Below are positions 63,610 through 64,000 of a stretch of DNA of 64,000 nt, piece by piece. Both the position numbers and the translations under genes were made by a program. The notes beneath the pieces are model-generated. The model saw nothing but the letters and a program-made list of their open reading frames with translations. It did not search any database and was not told the DNA's origin. The DNA comes from Kingdonia uniflora (taxonomy: Eukaryota > Streptophyta > Magnoliopsida > Ranunculales > Circaeasteraceae): positions 2,046,001 through 2,110,000 of the forward strand of contig JACGCM010001497.1 of the NCBI GenBank assembly GCA_014058105.1. The letters are read 5' to 3'. Every line of letters begins with the position of its first letter. Within the stretch, counting starts at the first letter, position 1.

Positions 63610-64000
63610 TCTCTCCCCCTTTTTGACACAGAGGAACAAAGGGTAAGTGAACACAAAGAGAGAATAATGAAATCATATCAAATATGCCAAATGAAATATA
63701 GTCACAAAAGATGGAAATATCATGAAATATAAGAATAGCAATATCATGAAACCGTTAGAGCATCCATTAGAAAAGAAACTGTTAATACATAACATATTCA
63801 AAAAATAACTTCCCAAAAAAAAATTACGCAGTAAAGATAGCATAGTCTGAAACAGTCACAAAGATGAGAAACACTAAGAAAAGAAAAACAAAAGAAGACT
63901 GCTCGTCTAAGACTGCTCATCTCTATCTGGAGCTGGAGGACCACTGCTCAAAGCATCCATAGAAGTCTGAAGCCGACCAAGTGCATCCGTGAATATCTGA
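63610..64000 (-). other. Internal sequence of the SIRE-like element at the window edge
   Basis: A polypurine tract is followed (leftward reading) by A-rich sequence without domains. Beyond about 63910 a minus-strand frame, FTDALGRLQTSMDALSSGPP-type, is open to the edge. It could be the end of the element's last reading frame. Confidence 0.35.

Larger units (their letters stand above)
62209..64000 (-). mobile_element. SIRE-like Ty1/copia element, 3' part, runs off the window
   Basis: The LTR is at 62209-63609. On the minus strand a polypurine tract with AAAAAGGGGGAGA (63611-63625) stands directly before the LTR, and TGTCAAAAAGGGGGAG is characteristic of SIRE/Maximus elements. The inner part 63626-64000 is non-coding or, near the edge, may hold a C-terminal coding end (minus frame ending DRDEQS-stop near 63910). 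It interrupts Harbinger copy II; the other end is outside the window. Confidence 0.6.

Overview
The window is nuclear DNA from a flowering plant, most likely a eudicot. The evidence is plant-specific genes with GT-AG introns (a clade III GSK3/shaggy-like kinase, an XBAT33-type ankyrin-RING E3 ligase, an EC1 egg-cell-secreted protein), a nuclear-type tRNA-Asn(GTT), and plant lineages of transposable elements. Roughly two thirds of the sequence is transposable-element DNA, much of it nested. I see no bacterial, organellar or viral replicon.

Layout. (i) 102-19901: one nested block. An outer plus-sense Ty3/gypsy element of Tat type (107-19896, target duplication ATATG on both sides) lost its gag-pol. 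It took in a truncated minus-sense relative (about 616-2469), and its 3' LTR is split by a second, minus-sense Tat-like element (7581-19670). (ii) 20452-20544: a 5S rRNA-derived fragment. (iii) 20548-22720: a PIF/Harbinger element flanked by TTA that carries only the Myb-like ORF1. (iv) 22793-30048: a nearly full-length but decayed L1-type LINE with 10-bp target duplications. (v) 30565-38682: a 12-exon shaggy-like kinase gene with an apparently intact 468-residue product; intron 6 holds a small non-autonomous LTR element and intron 10 a 212-bp tandem duplication. (vi) 39253-49697: a probable PIF/Harbinger element with decayed transposase and ORF1, split by a recent Ty1/copia element (42915-48344, target duplication AGAAA). 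(vii) 50277-59232: a 9-exon XBAT33-like gene (516 residues) whose 6.3-kb intron 7 holds a second non-autonomous LTR element (54887-56839, target duplication GCTTA) and a partial segmental duplication that includes the end of exon 7. (viii) 59963-60400: an intronless EC1 gene on the minus strand. (ix) 61011-61084: tRNA-Asn(GTT). (x) From 61240: a second Harbinger copy interrupted by a SIRE-like copia LTR and element that runs off the right edge.

The most unusual signal is in the gypsy block. Both Tat-like elements carry, antisense to gag-pol and next to the 3' LTR, the same cassette of three genes. Each has its own TATA-like sequence: a ~141-residue protein (ORFa), a ~119-residue protein ending in a C-x4-H-x2-C-x2-C motif (ORFb), and a longer, intron-containing coiled-coil protein (ORFc). 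Conservation in two elements of opposite orientation argues that these were real genes of the family.

The host genes (kinase, E3 ligase, egg-cell peptide, tRNA) are functionally unrelated. They share only the fact that transposons have enlarged their introns and spacers.
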